Origin: Bacillota bacterium
Lineage (GTDB): Bacteria > Bacillota > Clostridia > Peptostreptococcales > Anaerovoracaceae
DNA length: 38,491 nt
NCBI GenBank assembly: GCA_017443515.1
Contig: JAFRXM010000023.1
Coordinates: forward strand, 1 to 38,491
Direction: 5' to 3'
In this document: in pieces, positions 16,369 through 24,016 of the stretch
Layout: every line of letters begins with the position of its first letter
How positions within the stretch are numbered: the stretch's first letter is position 1
Notes under the pieces: model-generated
What the model was told of the DNA's origin: nothing
The model's database searches: none
What the model saw: only the letters and a program-made list of their open reading frames with translations
Position numbers and translations under genes: made by a program

Positions 16369-18765
16369 ATGACTGACAGAGTAAAAAAGCGTCTTGAAGC
16401 AATGAGAGCGGTCAAGAAATTCATCGTCTGCACAGAAGCAGCTGAGATCGAGATCGAATCTTACTTAAAGCACGACGGAGACCCGCACATCATCAGAAGG
16501 GCTTACGCCGCTGCAGAATATCTTGACAAGAGAACCATCTTCATCAACGACGGCGAACTTCTCGTAGGAAACTTCGCGTCCAAGTTCATGGGCATGGAAG
16601 CAAACTTCCGCGGACCGTCCTGGGATCCTGACGATCTTAAGGATATGCTCCAGAACAACGACATGATAATCCCTGAAGACGCAGCCGAGACACTCGGAAA
16701 GGTAAACGATTACTGGAGAGACCGCGGCCGCACAGCAGCGGAAAGGCGCAGCAGATACTATACAGACGAGCGCATCTGGCCGTTCATCAGACAGGGAATA
16801 CTTTGCCCGGCATGGAAGTCCAAGAAAGAGGGCAGAGGCTACGGTGGAGCCGGCGCTCCGTGGGGCAACAACAGCGGACTCGGACTTTACGTTCCTCTTT
16901 ACGGAGAGATCATAGCTACCGGTATGGAAGCAAAGATCGCAGAGGTAAAGGAAGCTATGGCAAACCTCAGGTTCCTCTCCTCCGACGACATGGAAGCCTA
17001 CGACTACTACGAAGCTGCAGTCATCCACATGGAGGCTCTGTGCCGCACAGGCGACAGGTTCAGCAAGCTCGCTGCTGAAATGGCTGAGAAGGAAACAGAT
17101 CCGAAGAGAAAGGCAGAACTTGAACAGATCTCCGAGATCTGCGCAAGAGTACCCAGAAAGCCCGCAAGGAACTTCAGGGAAGCAATGCAGTTCTTCCTGT
17201 TCTACTACTTCGCGATCTGCAATCCGACCCTTCCCGGCGGCCGCATAGACCAGTACATGTATCCTTACTACAAGAAGGACCTGGAAGAAGGAAAGATCAC
17301 CAGAGAAGAAGCCGTAGAGCTCTGCGAGCTTCTGCGCATAAAGATCATGGAATACAACGCTGTAGGCGGCGGCAAGGCACAGAGAGAAAAGTGGGCAGGC
17401 ATGGCCCGCTGGCAGAACTTCATGATCGGCGGCGTAGACAGAGACGGCAACGAGGTCTCCAACGAATTCTCCTTCATCTGGCTCGATGCTGCTGAAGAGA
17501 TCCGCACACCGCATCCGACTATCACGCTTCGCGTAAGCGACAAGACACCTCCCGAACTTCTCAACAGAGCTGTCGAAGTCGTTCGCTCCGGAATAGGAAT
17601 GCCGGCATTTGTTTCCGACAAGTCCATAATCAACTTCCTGCAGAGCAGAAACGTTCCTCTTGCAGACGCAAGGGACTACGCTATGGCAGGCTGCCTGGAT
17701 CTTCAGGTAGCAGGAAGGTCTCACCAGACTTCCGTAGGTATGTTCATAACCCCGATGCTGTTGCAGCTGGCTATGAACAACGGCGTCAACCCCAACAACG
17801 GCGAGGACGTAGGACCGCACACCGGAAAGTTCACTGAGTTCAAAACTTACGAAGAGTTCTATCAGGCTCTGATGAAGCAGTTCGACTGGGCTATCCACCT
17901 CATCTGCGAAGAGCACAATATCCAGATAGATTACTTCAGGATCTACGAGCAGGACGCTCTGCTGTCCATCTGGGCTTATGAAGGCGTAAGCTCCGGCAAG
18001 CCCATCCTCTCCAGAAGGATGATCTACGAGAACGCTTCCCTTATCAACATCTGCGCTATCCAGAACGTCATCAACTCTCTTGAGGCCATCAAGAAGCTGG
18101 TGTTCGAGGACAGGACAGTAAGCGCTCAGGAGCTCCTGGATGCAGTAAACAACAACTGGGAAGGCAGGGAAGATCTCAGGCAGATGTGCCTGAAGGCTCC
18201 TAAGTGGGGCAACAACATCGACGAAGTCGACCAGATCGGTACCCGTATCTGGCACGATATCGCCCAGATCGCCAAGACCACAAAGACCATCTTCAACGAG
18301 TCCATGGTTCCTTCCGGAATCTCCATCACTGCTTACTCTCCGGCAGGCAAGGCCATGAAGGCTACCCCGGACGGACGCCACGATCACGATATTCTGGCAG
18401 ACGGAACCATCTCCCCGACGCAGGGCACAGATACCAGCGGACCTCTGGCAGTGCTCCAGTCCGGCATGAAGATCAACCAGGACGAGTACATGTCCACTCT
18501 GCTGAACATGAAGTTCACCAGAAGCACGCTCAAGACCGATCAGGATGTGGCTAAGCTTGGTTCCATGATCAGGACCTATCTCCTCAATGGCGGAAAGCAC
18601 GTTCAGTTCAATGTTGTCGACAAGGAGACGCTGCTCGACGCACAGATCCACAAAGAGCAGCACAGGGATCTGATAGTCCGCGTCGCAGGCTACTCCGCTT
18701 ACTTCACGATGCTCACCCCGGGCGTGCAGCAGGATGTCATCTCCCGCACAGGCCATGAGCTGTAA
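16369..18765 (+). CDS. Glycyl radical enzyme GRE3 (group D)
   Basis: Complete 798-aa GRE, the most divergent of the eight. Active-site Cys442 sits in AMAGCLDLQVAGRSHQTSVG and radical Gly774 in IVRVAGYSAYF, 24 residues before the end. The barrel core has the usual GRE landmarks PSGISITAYSPAG, ATPDGR and DGTISPTQGTD. It differs from the other groups after the Cys and in the N-terminal Gly-rich segment (GGAGAPWGNNSGLGLYVPLYG). GGAGGAG precedes the ATG. It follows the YczE-like membrane protein by 119 nt, has a possible own promoter, and ends at a strong terminator, so it looks like a one- or two-gene unit. The divergent pocket sequence suggests a different substrate from its neighbours. Confidence 0.95.
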   Translation: MTDRVKKRLEAMRAVKKFIVCTEAAEIEIESYLKHDGDPHIIRRAYAAAEYLDKRTIFINDGELLVGNFASKFMGMEANFRGPSWDPDDLKDMLQNNDMIIPEDAAETLGKVNDYWRDRGRTAAERRSRYYTDERIWPFIRQGILCPAWKSKKEGRGYGGAGAPWGNNSGLGLYVPLYGEIIATGMEAKIAEVKEAMANLRFLSSDDMEAYDYYEAAVIHMEALCRTGDRFSKLAAEMAEKETDPKRKAELEQISEICARVPRKPARNFREAMQFFLFYYFAICNPTLPGGRIDQYMYPYYKKDLEEGKITREEAVELCELLRIKIMEYNAVGGGKAQREKWAGMARWQNFMIGGVDRDGNEVSNEFSFIWLDAAEEIRTPHPTITLRVSDKTPPELLNRAVEVVRSGIGMPAFVSDKSIINFLQSRNVPLADARDYAMAGCLDLQVAGRSHQTSVGMFITPMLLQLAMNNGVNPNNGEDVGPHTGKFTEFKTYEEFYQALMKQFDWAIHLICEEHNIQIDYFRIYEQDALLSIWAYEGVSSGKPILSRRMIYENASLINICAIQNVINSLEAIKKLVFEDRTVSAQELLDAVNNNWEGREDLRQMCLKAPKWGNNIDEVDQIGTRIWHDIAQIAKTTKTIFNESMVPSGISITAYSPAGKAMKATPDGRHDHDILADGTISPTQGTDTSGPLAVLQSGMKINQDEYMSTLLNMKFTRSTLKTDQDVAKLGSMIRTYLLNGGKHVQFNVVDKETLLDAQIHKEQHRDLIVRVAGYSAYFTMLTPGVQQDVISRTGHEL

Positions 18766-18782
18766 GACATAACACTGTTTTG

Positions 18783-18814
18783 AACCGGTTCTGCGTTTGC
18801 AGAGCCGGTTTTTT
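18783..18814 (+). terminator. Rho-independent terminator after GRE3
   Basis: A 12-bp stem, AACCGGTTCTGC (18783-18794) with GCAGAGCCGGTT (18799-18810) and one G-U pair, has a 4-nt loop and is followed by T's. Confidence 0.9.
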
Positions 18815-18815
18815 A

Positions 18816-18842
18816 TTTGCAGGCAGGAAGCATGCCTGCAAA
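18816..18842. repeat. Second hairpin downstream of the GRE3 terminator
   Basis: A perfect 10-bp inverted repeat, TTTGCAGGCA (18816-18825) with TGCCTGCAAA (18833-18842), has a 7-nt loop. It lies immediately after the terminator T-run and overlaps the start of a direct repeat. It may be an operator for GRE4 or a back-up transcript end. Confidence 0.5.
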
Positions 18843-18886
18843 TCAAAGACCTGTCACTTGCACAAATTAAAGACTTGCCATCTGCA
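18839..18886. repeat. Tandem 24-bp direct repeat upstream of GRE4
   Basis: Two head-to-tail copies of a 24-bp unit (18839-18862 and 18863-18886) match at 19 of 24 positions. Both begin CAAAT and end TTGCA or CTGCA. They end 83 nt before the GRE4 start, where an activator or operator would sit. No known motif was recognised. Confidence 0.5.
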
Positions 18887-18969
18887 CATGCATCTTGATA
18901 AAAATCCGGAGCTGTACTAAAATAAATTAATAACGAGGTTTATTGCAGCAGGTATTCAAGGAGGATATT

Positions 18970-21372
18970 ATGACTGACAGAATAAAAAGAATGCGTGAGC
19001 GCTGGGCTACGAGCACCTACCCGCTCTGCATAGACAGGATCAGGGCATCGTTTCCTGTTATGGAAGCCATGAAGGGCGAGCACGTCTACAAGGTACGCGC
19101 AGCCGTTCATGAGGCAATACTCACCAAGTGCCCGATCGCTATAGAGCCGGACGATCTGATCTGCGGCGTAGGCGCCAGCAAGGCCTTCGGTATAGAGATG
19201 GACTACGAGATGGGCACCTGGAACAAGGAGGAGATAGACTCCCTCAAGACCGAGGGCTACACGATCGAACCCGAGGAAGAGGAAGAGCTCCTTGGCTACA
19301 TGGCCAAGGTCGAAAAGGGTGATGTGTTCGTAACATCCAATAAGCTTATGGGCGACTTTTTGGGCGACGACCCGGCGATGTGGTCCTTCATGAGGTCCGG
19401 GCTCATACTGCCTCCGTGGAAGGATAAGAAGAACGCTTCCGGCGGCGGAAGAGCGCAGTCCGGCATGGGACTCAACCCGATGGGCCTTTACGTTGCGGAT
19501 TTTGAGGTGATGCTCAAGCGCGGCGCAAGGGATCTTATCAACGAGTGCAAGGAGCACCTTAAGAACTTCAACTATTTCGACGAGGACTGCGTGCGCAAAA
19601 AGTACTTCTGGCAGGCCTGCATCACGGACCTTGAAGCACTGATCAAGTACGCAAACCGCTACGCGAAACTGGCTGACAAGACTGCGGACGAAGAAGCCGA
19701 TCCTGTCCGCAAAGCAGAGCTCCGCCGCATGGCTGCTGTCTGCAGGCGCGTTCCTGAATATCCGGCGGAGAACTTCCGCGAGGCCATCCAGTGCTTCTGG
19801 TTCATGTTCCTTATGATGAACCCGTCGTCTACAGCTGCGGCCGGCCGTTTCGACCAGTACATGTATCCGTACTATAAGAAGGATATCGAATCCGGCGCCA
19901 TCACCAACGAAGAGGTCCTGGAATACCTGGAGATCCTGCGCCTTAAGGACTTCCAGCTCAACCGAGTATCCGGCTTCGTGCTGCGCCAGAAGAATTCCGG
20001 CATGGCAAAGTGGCACAACTGGACCCTGGGCGGCGTGGACGAGAACGGCAACTGCGCCGTAAACGAGCTGACCTATCTGGAATTCCAGGCAGCCATGGAA
20101 GTTCAGACCCCGCACCACACCATAACATTAAGAGTCGCTGAAAATACTCCGATCGAAACGATAGTAGAAGGCCTCAAGGTCGTAAAGACCGGTATAGGCA
20201 TGCCCTGCTTCGTAGGCGACAAGAGCTACATAAACTTCTTCTTAAGCCGCGGTGTGCCCATCGAAAAGGCTCGCAACTACTCCATGGCAGGCTGCGTTGA
20301 CGGCTACATCGCCAACGCTACACGCGGACAGATCGCTGCCATGTTCATCGTGACTCTTGTCTACGACATCTTCCTCCACAACGGCTACTGCCCGTGGATC
20401 AAGAGCGACGTAGGAATCAAGACCGGTGAAATGACGAGCTTTAAGACATTCGAAGAATACAAGGCGGCGTTCTACAAGCAGCTCAAATACTGTGTGGACA
20501 TGGCGGCCAAATACTTCTGGTCCATGATAGTCACCACCAGAGACCAGACTCCGGACTTCCTGCGCTCCATACTCACCCCGGGGTGCCTGGAGGAAGGCAA
20601 GGAAGTAATGTCCATACACATGAAGCCCTACGATGCGCTGACAGTCTGCTCCGCAGTAGGTGTTGTAAACGTTGCTGACTCCCTAACCGCTGTAAAGACC
20701 CTGGTCTACGATCAGAAGAAGTACACGATGGAGCAGCTCATGACAGCGCTCGAGGCCAACTGGCAGGGCTACGAAGATATGCGCCAGGACTTCCTGAAAG
20801 CTCCCAAGTACGGCAACAACGAAAAAGAACCGGATGAGATGGTTGCTGAAGTCTACGCCAAGTACGCTGAGTACTTCTCCGCCAACGACAGCGCCTGCGG
20901 CGACAAGTGCGTGCCGAACGCCATATCCATCACCGCACACCAGCCCGGCGGCAAGTCCGTCGGAGCCACCCCGGACGGACGTTTCGCAGGCGAGATACTC
21001 GCTGACGCAGCAACATCTCCGGCGCAGGGCAGGGACCACGTAGGGCCTCTGGCGGTCTTCCAGTCCGCTATGACTGTCAACCAGGATGCCTACCAGGCCA
21101 TGCTGATGAACATGAAGTTCAGCCCGACAGCCATGAAGACCGACGACGACCTCGTCAAGCTGGCGAACATGATAAAGATCTACCTCACCAACGGAGGAAA
21201 GCACATCCAGTTCAACGTAGTTACCAGGGAAGCTCTGGAAGCAGCACGCAAAGAGCCGCAAAAGCACAAAGACCTCATCGTCCGCGTAGCAGGCTACTCC
21301 GCGTACTACGTATCGCTCTCCGACGTGATGCAGCGCGAGGTACTGGACCGCACCACCTACGAAACACTGTAA
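18970..21372 (+). CDS. Glycyl radical enzyme GRE4 (group A), near-duplicate of GRE1
   Basis: Complete 800-aa GRE. In this superfamily an activating enzyme abstracts an H atom from the C-terminal Gly; the Gly radical oxidises the active-site Cys to a thiyl radical that attacks the substrate. Here these are Gly775 (VRVAGYSAYY) and Cys442 (SMAGCVDGYIANATRG). Other landmarks are NAISITAHQPGG, GATPDGR and DAATSPAQGRD. I chose the ATG at 18970 over one at 18943 because AAGGAGGAT lies just upstream and because MTDRIKRM is the shared opening of the family here. GRE1 is about 94% identical over its visible 503 residues. It is monocistronic by layout: a repeat-containing leader before it, a terminator after. 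The group A pocket signature is shared with GRE5. The substrate is unknown. Confidence 0.95.
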   Translation: MTDRIKRMRERWATSTYPLCIDRIRASFPVMEAMKGEHVYKVRAAVHEAILTKCPIAIEPDDLICGVGASKAFGIEMDYEMGTWNKEEIDSLKTEGYTIEPEEEEELLGYMAKVEKGDVFVTSNKLMGDFLGDDPAMWSFMRSGLILPPWKDKKNASGGGRAQSGMGLNPMGLYVADFEVMLKRGARDLINECKEHLKNFNYFDEDCVRKKYFWQACITDLEALIKYANRYAKLADKTADEEADPVRKAELRRMAAVCRRVPEYPAENFREAIQCFWFMFLMMNPSSTAAAGRFDQYMYPYYKKDIESGAITNEEVLEYLEILRLKDFQLNRVSGFVLRQKNSGMAKWHNWTLGGVDENGNCAVNELTYLEFQAAMEVQTPHHTITLRVAENTPIETIVEGLKVVKTGIGMPCFVGDKSYINFFLSRGVPIEKARNYSMAGCVDGYIANATRGQIAAMFIVTLVYDIFLHNGYCPWIKSDVGIKTGEMTSFKTFEEYKAAFYKQLKYCVDMAAKYFWSMIVTTRDQTPDFLRSILTPGCLEEGKEVMSIHMKPYDALTVCSAVGVVNVADSLTAVKTLVYDQKKYTMEQLMTALEANWQGYEDMRQDFLKAPKYGNNEKEPDEMVAEVYAKYAEYFSANDSACGDKCVPNAISITAHQPGGKSVGATPDGRFAGEILADAATSPAQGRDHVGPLAVFQSAMTVNQDAYQAMLMNMKFSPTAMKTDDDLVKLANMIKIYLTNGGKHIQFNVVTREALEAARKEPQKHKDLIVRVAGYSAYYVSLSDVMQREVLDRTTYETL

Positions 21373-21373
21373 G

Positions 21374-21399
21374 GTGACAAGGGGACGGTTCTCTGTCAC
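21374..21399. repeat. REP-like short palindrome
   Basis: A 26-bp element with perfect ends GTGACA (21374-21379) and TGTCAC (21394-21399) around a GGGGACGGTTCTC core. This resembles the short palindromes containing AACCGTCCCC that are scattered through many Clostridia and other genomes, often linked to REP-associated transposases. A fragment with a similar core (GACTGTCCCCGGTT, 7265-7278) lies after LysR2. Confidence 0.6.
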
Positions 21400-21411
21400 G
21401 CCGAAAAAAAG

Positions 21412-21445
21412 AAAAAGCGGTTGCTTTAAGCGGCAGCCGCTTTTT
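21412..21445. terminator. Bidirectional terminator between GRE4 and LysR3
   Basis: A 13-bp stem, AAAAAGCGGTTGC (21412-21424) with GCAGCCGCTTTTT (21433-21445) and one G-U pair, has an 8-nt loop. It has an A-run on one side and a T-run on the other and sits between convergent GRE4 and LysR3. Confidence 0.9.
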
Positions 21446-21447
21446 GA

Positions 21448-22329
21448 TCATTCGGGTGATGACTGGTGGCAGTTGATGACGGCGGTCCTTACGGCGCTGA
21501 TCAGATTCTGCTTTTCGTTGTGTTTGTTGTAGGTGAGGGCGAAGACCGTCTGCGGGCGCTCTTTGAGGCGTATAATGCTGAGGCCTTCGGTGTTGTAGCA
21601 CACTATCGAGTTCCAGGACAGCGCCGCAATGGCCTGGCCGGCCCTGACAGGGGTCAGTATGTCGCGAACGGTGTTGGACTGGAATCGCACGTTGGGAGTG
21701 AATCCGGAACCTTCGCACATGTCGTGGAACATCATGCTCGGCACGCTGCCGTCGGGGTAGGTCGCAAAACGCTCGTCTCTAAGATCGTAGAGGCTGATCT
21801 CCGGCGTTCCGGCGAGCCTGTGGTTTGTAGAGGTCACGGCAACGATCTCCTGGATCTCTATGGGGATGGAGATGAGGTCAGGAGCGGTTATAGGGGGGGA
21901 GAACAGGCACATGTCGAGAGTGCCGTCTATGAGATTGCTCTGCACCACCGAGTAGTTGATCTGCTGGTTGTCGATTATTATCTCCGGCGCTATCTTGTAG
22001 AGCTCTTCCATGAAATGCGGAGTTACGAAAAATTCCGGGAACATCACGGTGATGTGGTTTTTTTCGCGCTCAAGCATCTGGTGTATCTCTTTTGCGCCTT
22101 CGTCGAGTTCTCTGATAACGGTCTGCACCCTTTTAAGGTAAGCCCGGCCGTATTTGTTGAGGATGATAGTCTTCTTATGCCTGGTGAAAAGAGGCGTTCC
22201 GAGCTCTTCCTCCATCTTCTTTATGGACATGCTGATCGCAGGCTGCGTGACATGGAGTATCTCGGAAGCTTTTCCCATGCTGCCTGTATCTGCTACGCAT
22301 TTGAAATAGATAAGCTGCTGCCATTCCAT
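21448..22329 (-). CDS. LysR-family transcriptional regulator (LysR3)
   Basis: 293-aa LysR-type regulator whose helix-turn-helix includes VTQPAISMSIKKMEEELGTPLF, followed by an effector-binding domain. I place the start at the ATG at 22329 (MEWQQLIYF), not the upstream in-frame GTG at 22341, because the first version matches the other two LysR proteins here. It lies downstream of the alcohol and aldehyde dehydrogenase genes on the same strand, separated by a terminator and a very AT-rich promoter region with a 16-bp palindrome. It is convergent with GRE4. Plausible targets are GRE4, the dehydrogenase pair and the large GRE operon; LysR proteins usually also repress themselves. The effector is unknown. 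Confidence 0.93.
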   Translation of the reverse strand: MEWQQLIYFKCVADTGSMGKASEILHVTQPAISMSIKKMEEELGTPLFTRHKKTIILNKYGRAYLKRVQTVIRELDEGAKEIHQMLEREKNHITVMFPEFFVTPHFMEELYKIAPEIIIDNQQINYSVVQSNLIDGTLDMCLFSPPITAPDLISIPIEIQEIVAVTSTNHRLAGTPEISLYDLRDERFATYPDGSVPSMMFHDMCEGSGFTPNVRFQSNTVRDILTPVRAGQAIAALSWNSIVCYNTEGLSIIRLKERPQTVFALTYNKHNEKQNLISAVRTAVINCHQSSPE

Positions 22330-22416
22330 CTTGTTCACCAATTAGTTAAAAGCATAAAAAAATATTAATAAAAAAATATAATTTACAAAACTTTATTAAT
22401 ATTATTAAAACATATT

Positions 22417-22432
22417 TTGATTATTAAATCAA
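22417..22432. promoter_or_regulatory. Palindromic candidate operator upstream of LysR3
   Basis: TTGATTATTAAATCAA: perfect 6-bp half-sites around 4 nt, 88 nt upstream of the LysR3 ATG. It fits the interrupted dyad typical of LysR binding sites. Half-sites resemble Fnr sites (TTGAT...ATCAA), but the spacing is 6 rather than 4 nt, so autoregulation by LysR3 is preferred. Confidence 0.45.
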
Positions 22433-22466
22433 TGTAATGTTTTGTATTAAAGTGTTTTATGTCAAA

Positions 22467-22505
22467 GAAATACCCGACAGCTCGCATCGATCTGCCGGGT
22501 ATTTC
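22467..22505 (-). terminator. Probable terminator of the alcohol/aldehyde dehydrogenase operon
   Basis: A 14-bp stem with one A-C mismatch, GAAATACCCGACAG (22467-22480) with CTGCCGGGTATTTC (22492-22505), has an 11-nt loop. It lies 27 nt after the aldehyde dehydrogenase stop. The T-run on the minus strand is weak (TTTGACATAAAA). Confidence 0.65.
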
Positions 22506-22532
22506 AAGAGAGTAGCTATGACTGGCTACGTT

Positions 22533-23981
22533 TTATTTTTTGTTTGTGGGATAGAAGTGCGGCCTGATCTGGTAGGTGATCCATTGCAGTTCGGTGAATT
22601 CCTCTATTGAGAAACTTCCGCCTTCGCGGCCGACTCCGGAGTTCTTCACTCCGCCGAACGGGGCCTGCCTTGAACCGGACACCGTGGAATCGTTCACGTG
22701 GACCATTCCTGCCTCGATGCGGGGCGCCATCTCCAGCGCAGCACCAAGATCGTTGGTCAGAAGACCGCTGGAAAGCCCGTAGGTGCTGTTGTTTGCTATT
22801 GCCAGAGCATCCTCTGCGTCCTTTGCCTTAATGATGCTCGTCAGCGGGCCGAAGCTCTCTTCGTGGAAGACATCCATCTCAGCTGTCACATCCGCAAGCA
22901 CAGAGGCCTCGTAATAGTTGCCGCTGTGGCCGCCTCCGCACAGAAGCCTTGCACCCTTTGCAACAGCATCGCTGATGTGCCTGTCGAGGACCTTATACTG
23001 GTTGTCGTCGATGAGCGGGCCTATGATCGAGTCTTTTTCCTTTGGATCTCCGACCTTTATGCTCTTTGCCAGGGCTGTGAACTTTTTACAGAATTCGTCA
23101 TATATGGGCTCTTCCACGATGATGCGGCTGGTGCACATGCATATCTGCCCCTGGTGGAAGAAGGCGCCGAACGCGGCGATGTTAACTGCCTGGTCCACTT
23201 CGAAGTCTTTGAGCACTATCAGCGGGTTTTTACCGCCCATTTCGAGCGTGTAGCGCTTGAGGCTCTGCGCGCACTTGACGGCCAGGCCTTTTCCTACAGC
23301 GGTGGAGCCTGTGAATGTTACCATCCTTACGCGCGGATCTGATGTGAACGCATCTCCGACTACGGATCCCGGACCCGGCGTCAGGTTGAACACGCCTGCG
23401 GGAAGGCCTGCCGCGTCGAAGCACTCAGCTATTATCGCACCGGAAAGCGGCGTGTTGCTGCTGGGCTTCAGCACGAAGGTGTTGCCTGCGGCAATAGCCA
23501 GCGCTACCTTTCCCAGCGCCAGAAGCAGGGGATAGTTGAAGGGCGCTATGCCGGTGACAACTCCAAGAGGTTTGCGTATGTACGTTGATACCTGTTCGGG
23601 GGAGTCCGGCTGTATTATGCCGCCGTTGATCCTGCGGCATTCTCCGGCTGCGGAGCGCAGTATGTTTTCGCTCTCGCGCATCTCTCCGAAGGCCTTCATA
23701 AAGCACGAACCGCTCTCCTCGATGAGCCAGTTTGCGTATTTCGCGGCGTTTTCGTGCATGTAGTCGGCTGCTTTGAGCAGGTATTCCTCCCTTGCATTGG
23801 CGAGGGTTGCTGCCCAGCCTGGCGCAGCTTTTGCTGCCGCGTCGATGGCGGCTTCGATCTCCTCGGGACCTGCGGTGTGCACCTTTGCCACGATGCTGTG
23901 ATCCGCCGGGTTGATATCGTCGATCACTTTTCCGCTTCTGGTCTCGACCCACTGTCCGTTGATGTAGAGTTTAGCTTCCAT
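22533..23981 (-). CDS. NAD(P)-dependent aldehyde dehydrogenase, non-acylating
   Basis: 482-aa aldehyde dehydrogenase superfamily enzyme, oxidising an aldehyde to the carboxylate with NAD(P)+. The fold is complete: the FNYPLLLALGKVALAIAAGN and VLKPSSNTPLSG cofactor-site segments, the FTGSTAVGK loop, general base Glu247 in LEMGGKNP, catalytic Cys281 in GQICMCTSR, EESFGP, and GGVKNSGVGREGG near the end. These motifs are closest to the benzaldehyde/vanillin-type branch by recognition, which suggests but does not prove an aromatic aldehyde. CoA-acylating relatives look different. It lies 35 nt downstream of the iron-type alcohol dehydrogenase, so the pair can turn an alcohol into an acid. A hairpin terminator follows. 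Confidence 0.93.
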   Translation of the reverse strand: MEAKLYINGQWVETRSGKVIDDINPADHSIVAKVHTAGPEEIEAAIDAAAKAAPGWAATLANAREEYLLKAADYMHENAAKYANWLIEESGSCFMKAFGEMRESENILRSAAGECRRINGGIIQPDSPEQVSTYIRKPLGVVTGIAPFNYPLLLALGKVALAIAAGNTFVLKPSSNTPLSGAIIAECFDAAGLPAGVFNLTPGPGSVVGDAFTSDPRVRMVTFTGSTAVGKGLAVKCAQSLKRYTLEMGGKNPLIVLKDFEVDQAVNIAAFGAFFHQGQICMCTSRIIVEEPIYDEFCKKFTALAKSIKVGDPKEKDSIIGPLIDDNQYKVLDRHISDAVAKGARLLCGGGHSGNYYEASVLADVTAEMDVFHEESFGPLTSIIKAKDAEDALAIANNSTYGLSSGLLTNDLGAALEMAPRIEAGMVHVNDSTVSGSRQAPFGGVKNSGVGREGGSFSIEEFTELQWITYQIRPHFYPTNKK

Positions 23982-24016
23982 TTGTTCTGTTACCTTTCAT
24001 GACTTGTGCGGCGTGA

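Noticed and set aside
16465-18846. 793-codon open frame on the minus strand opposite GRE3
   Set aside because: Same antisense effect. GRE3 has the correct motifs, ribosome binding site and terminator.
18783-18886. CRISPR-like repeats
   Set aside because: Only two imperfect copies lie head to tail, without spacers or cas genes.
22417-22432. Fnr binding site
   Set aside because: Half-sites match, but the spacing between TTGAT and ATCAA is 6 nt rather than 4, and the position before a LysR gene fits autoregulation better.
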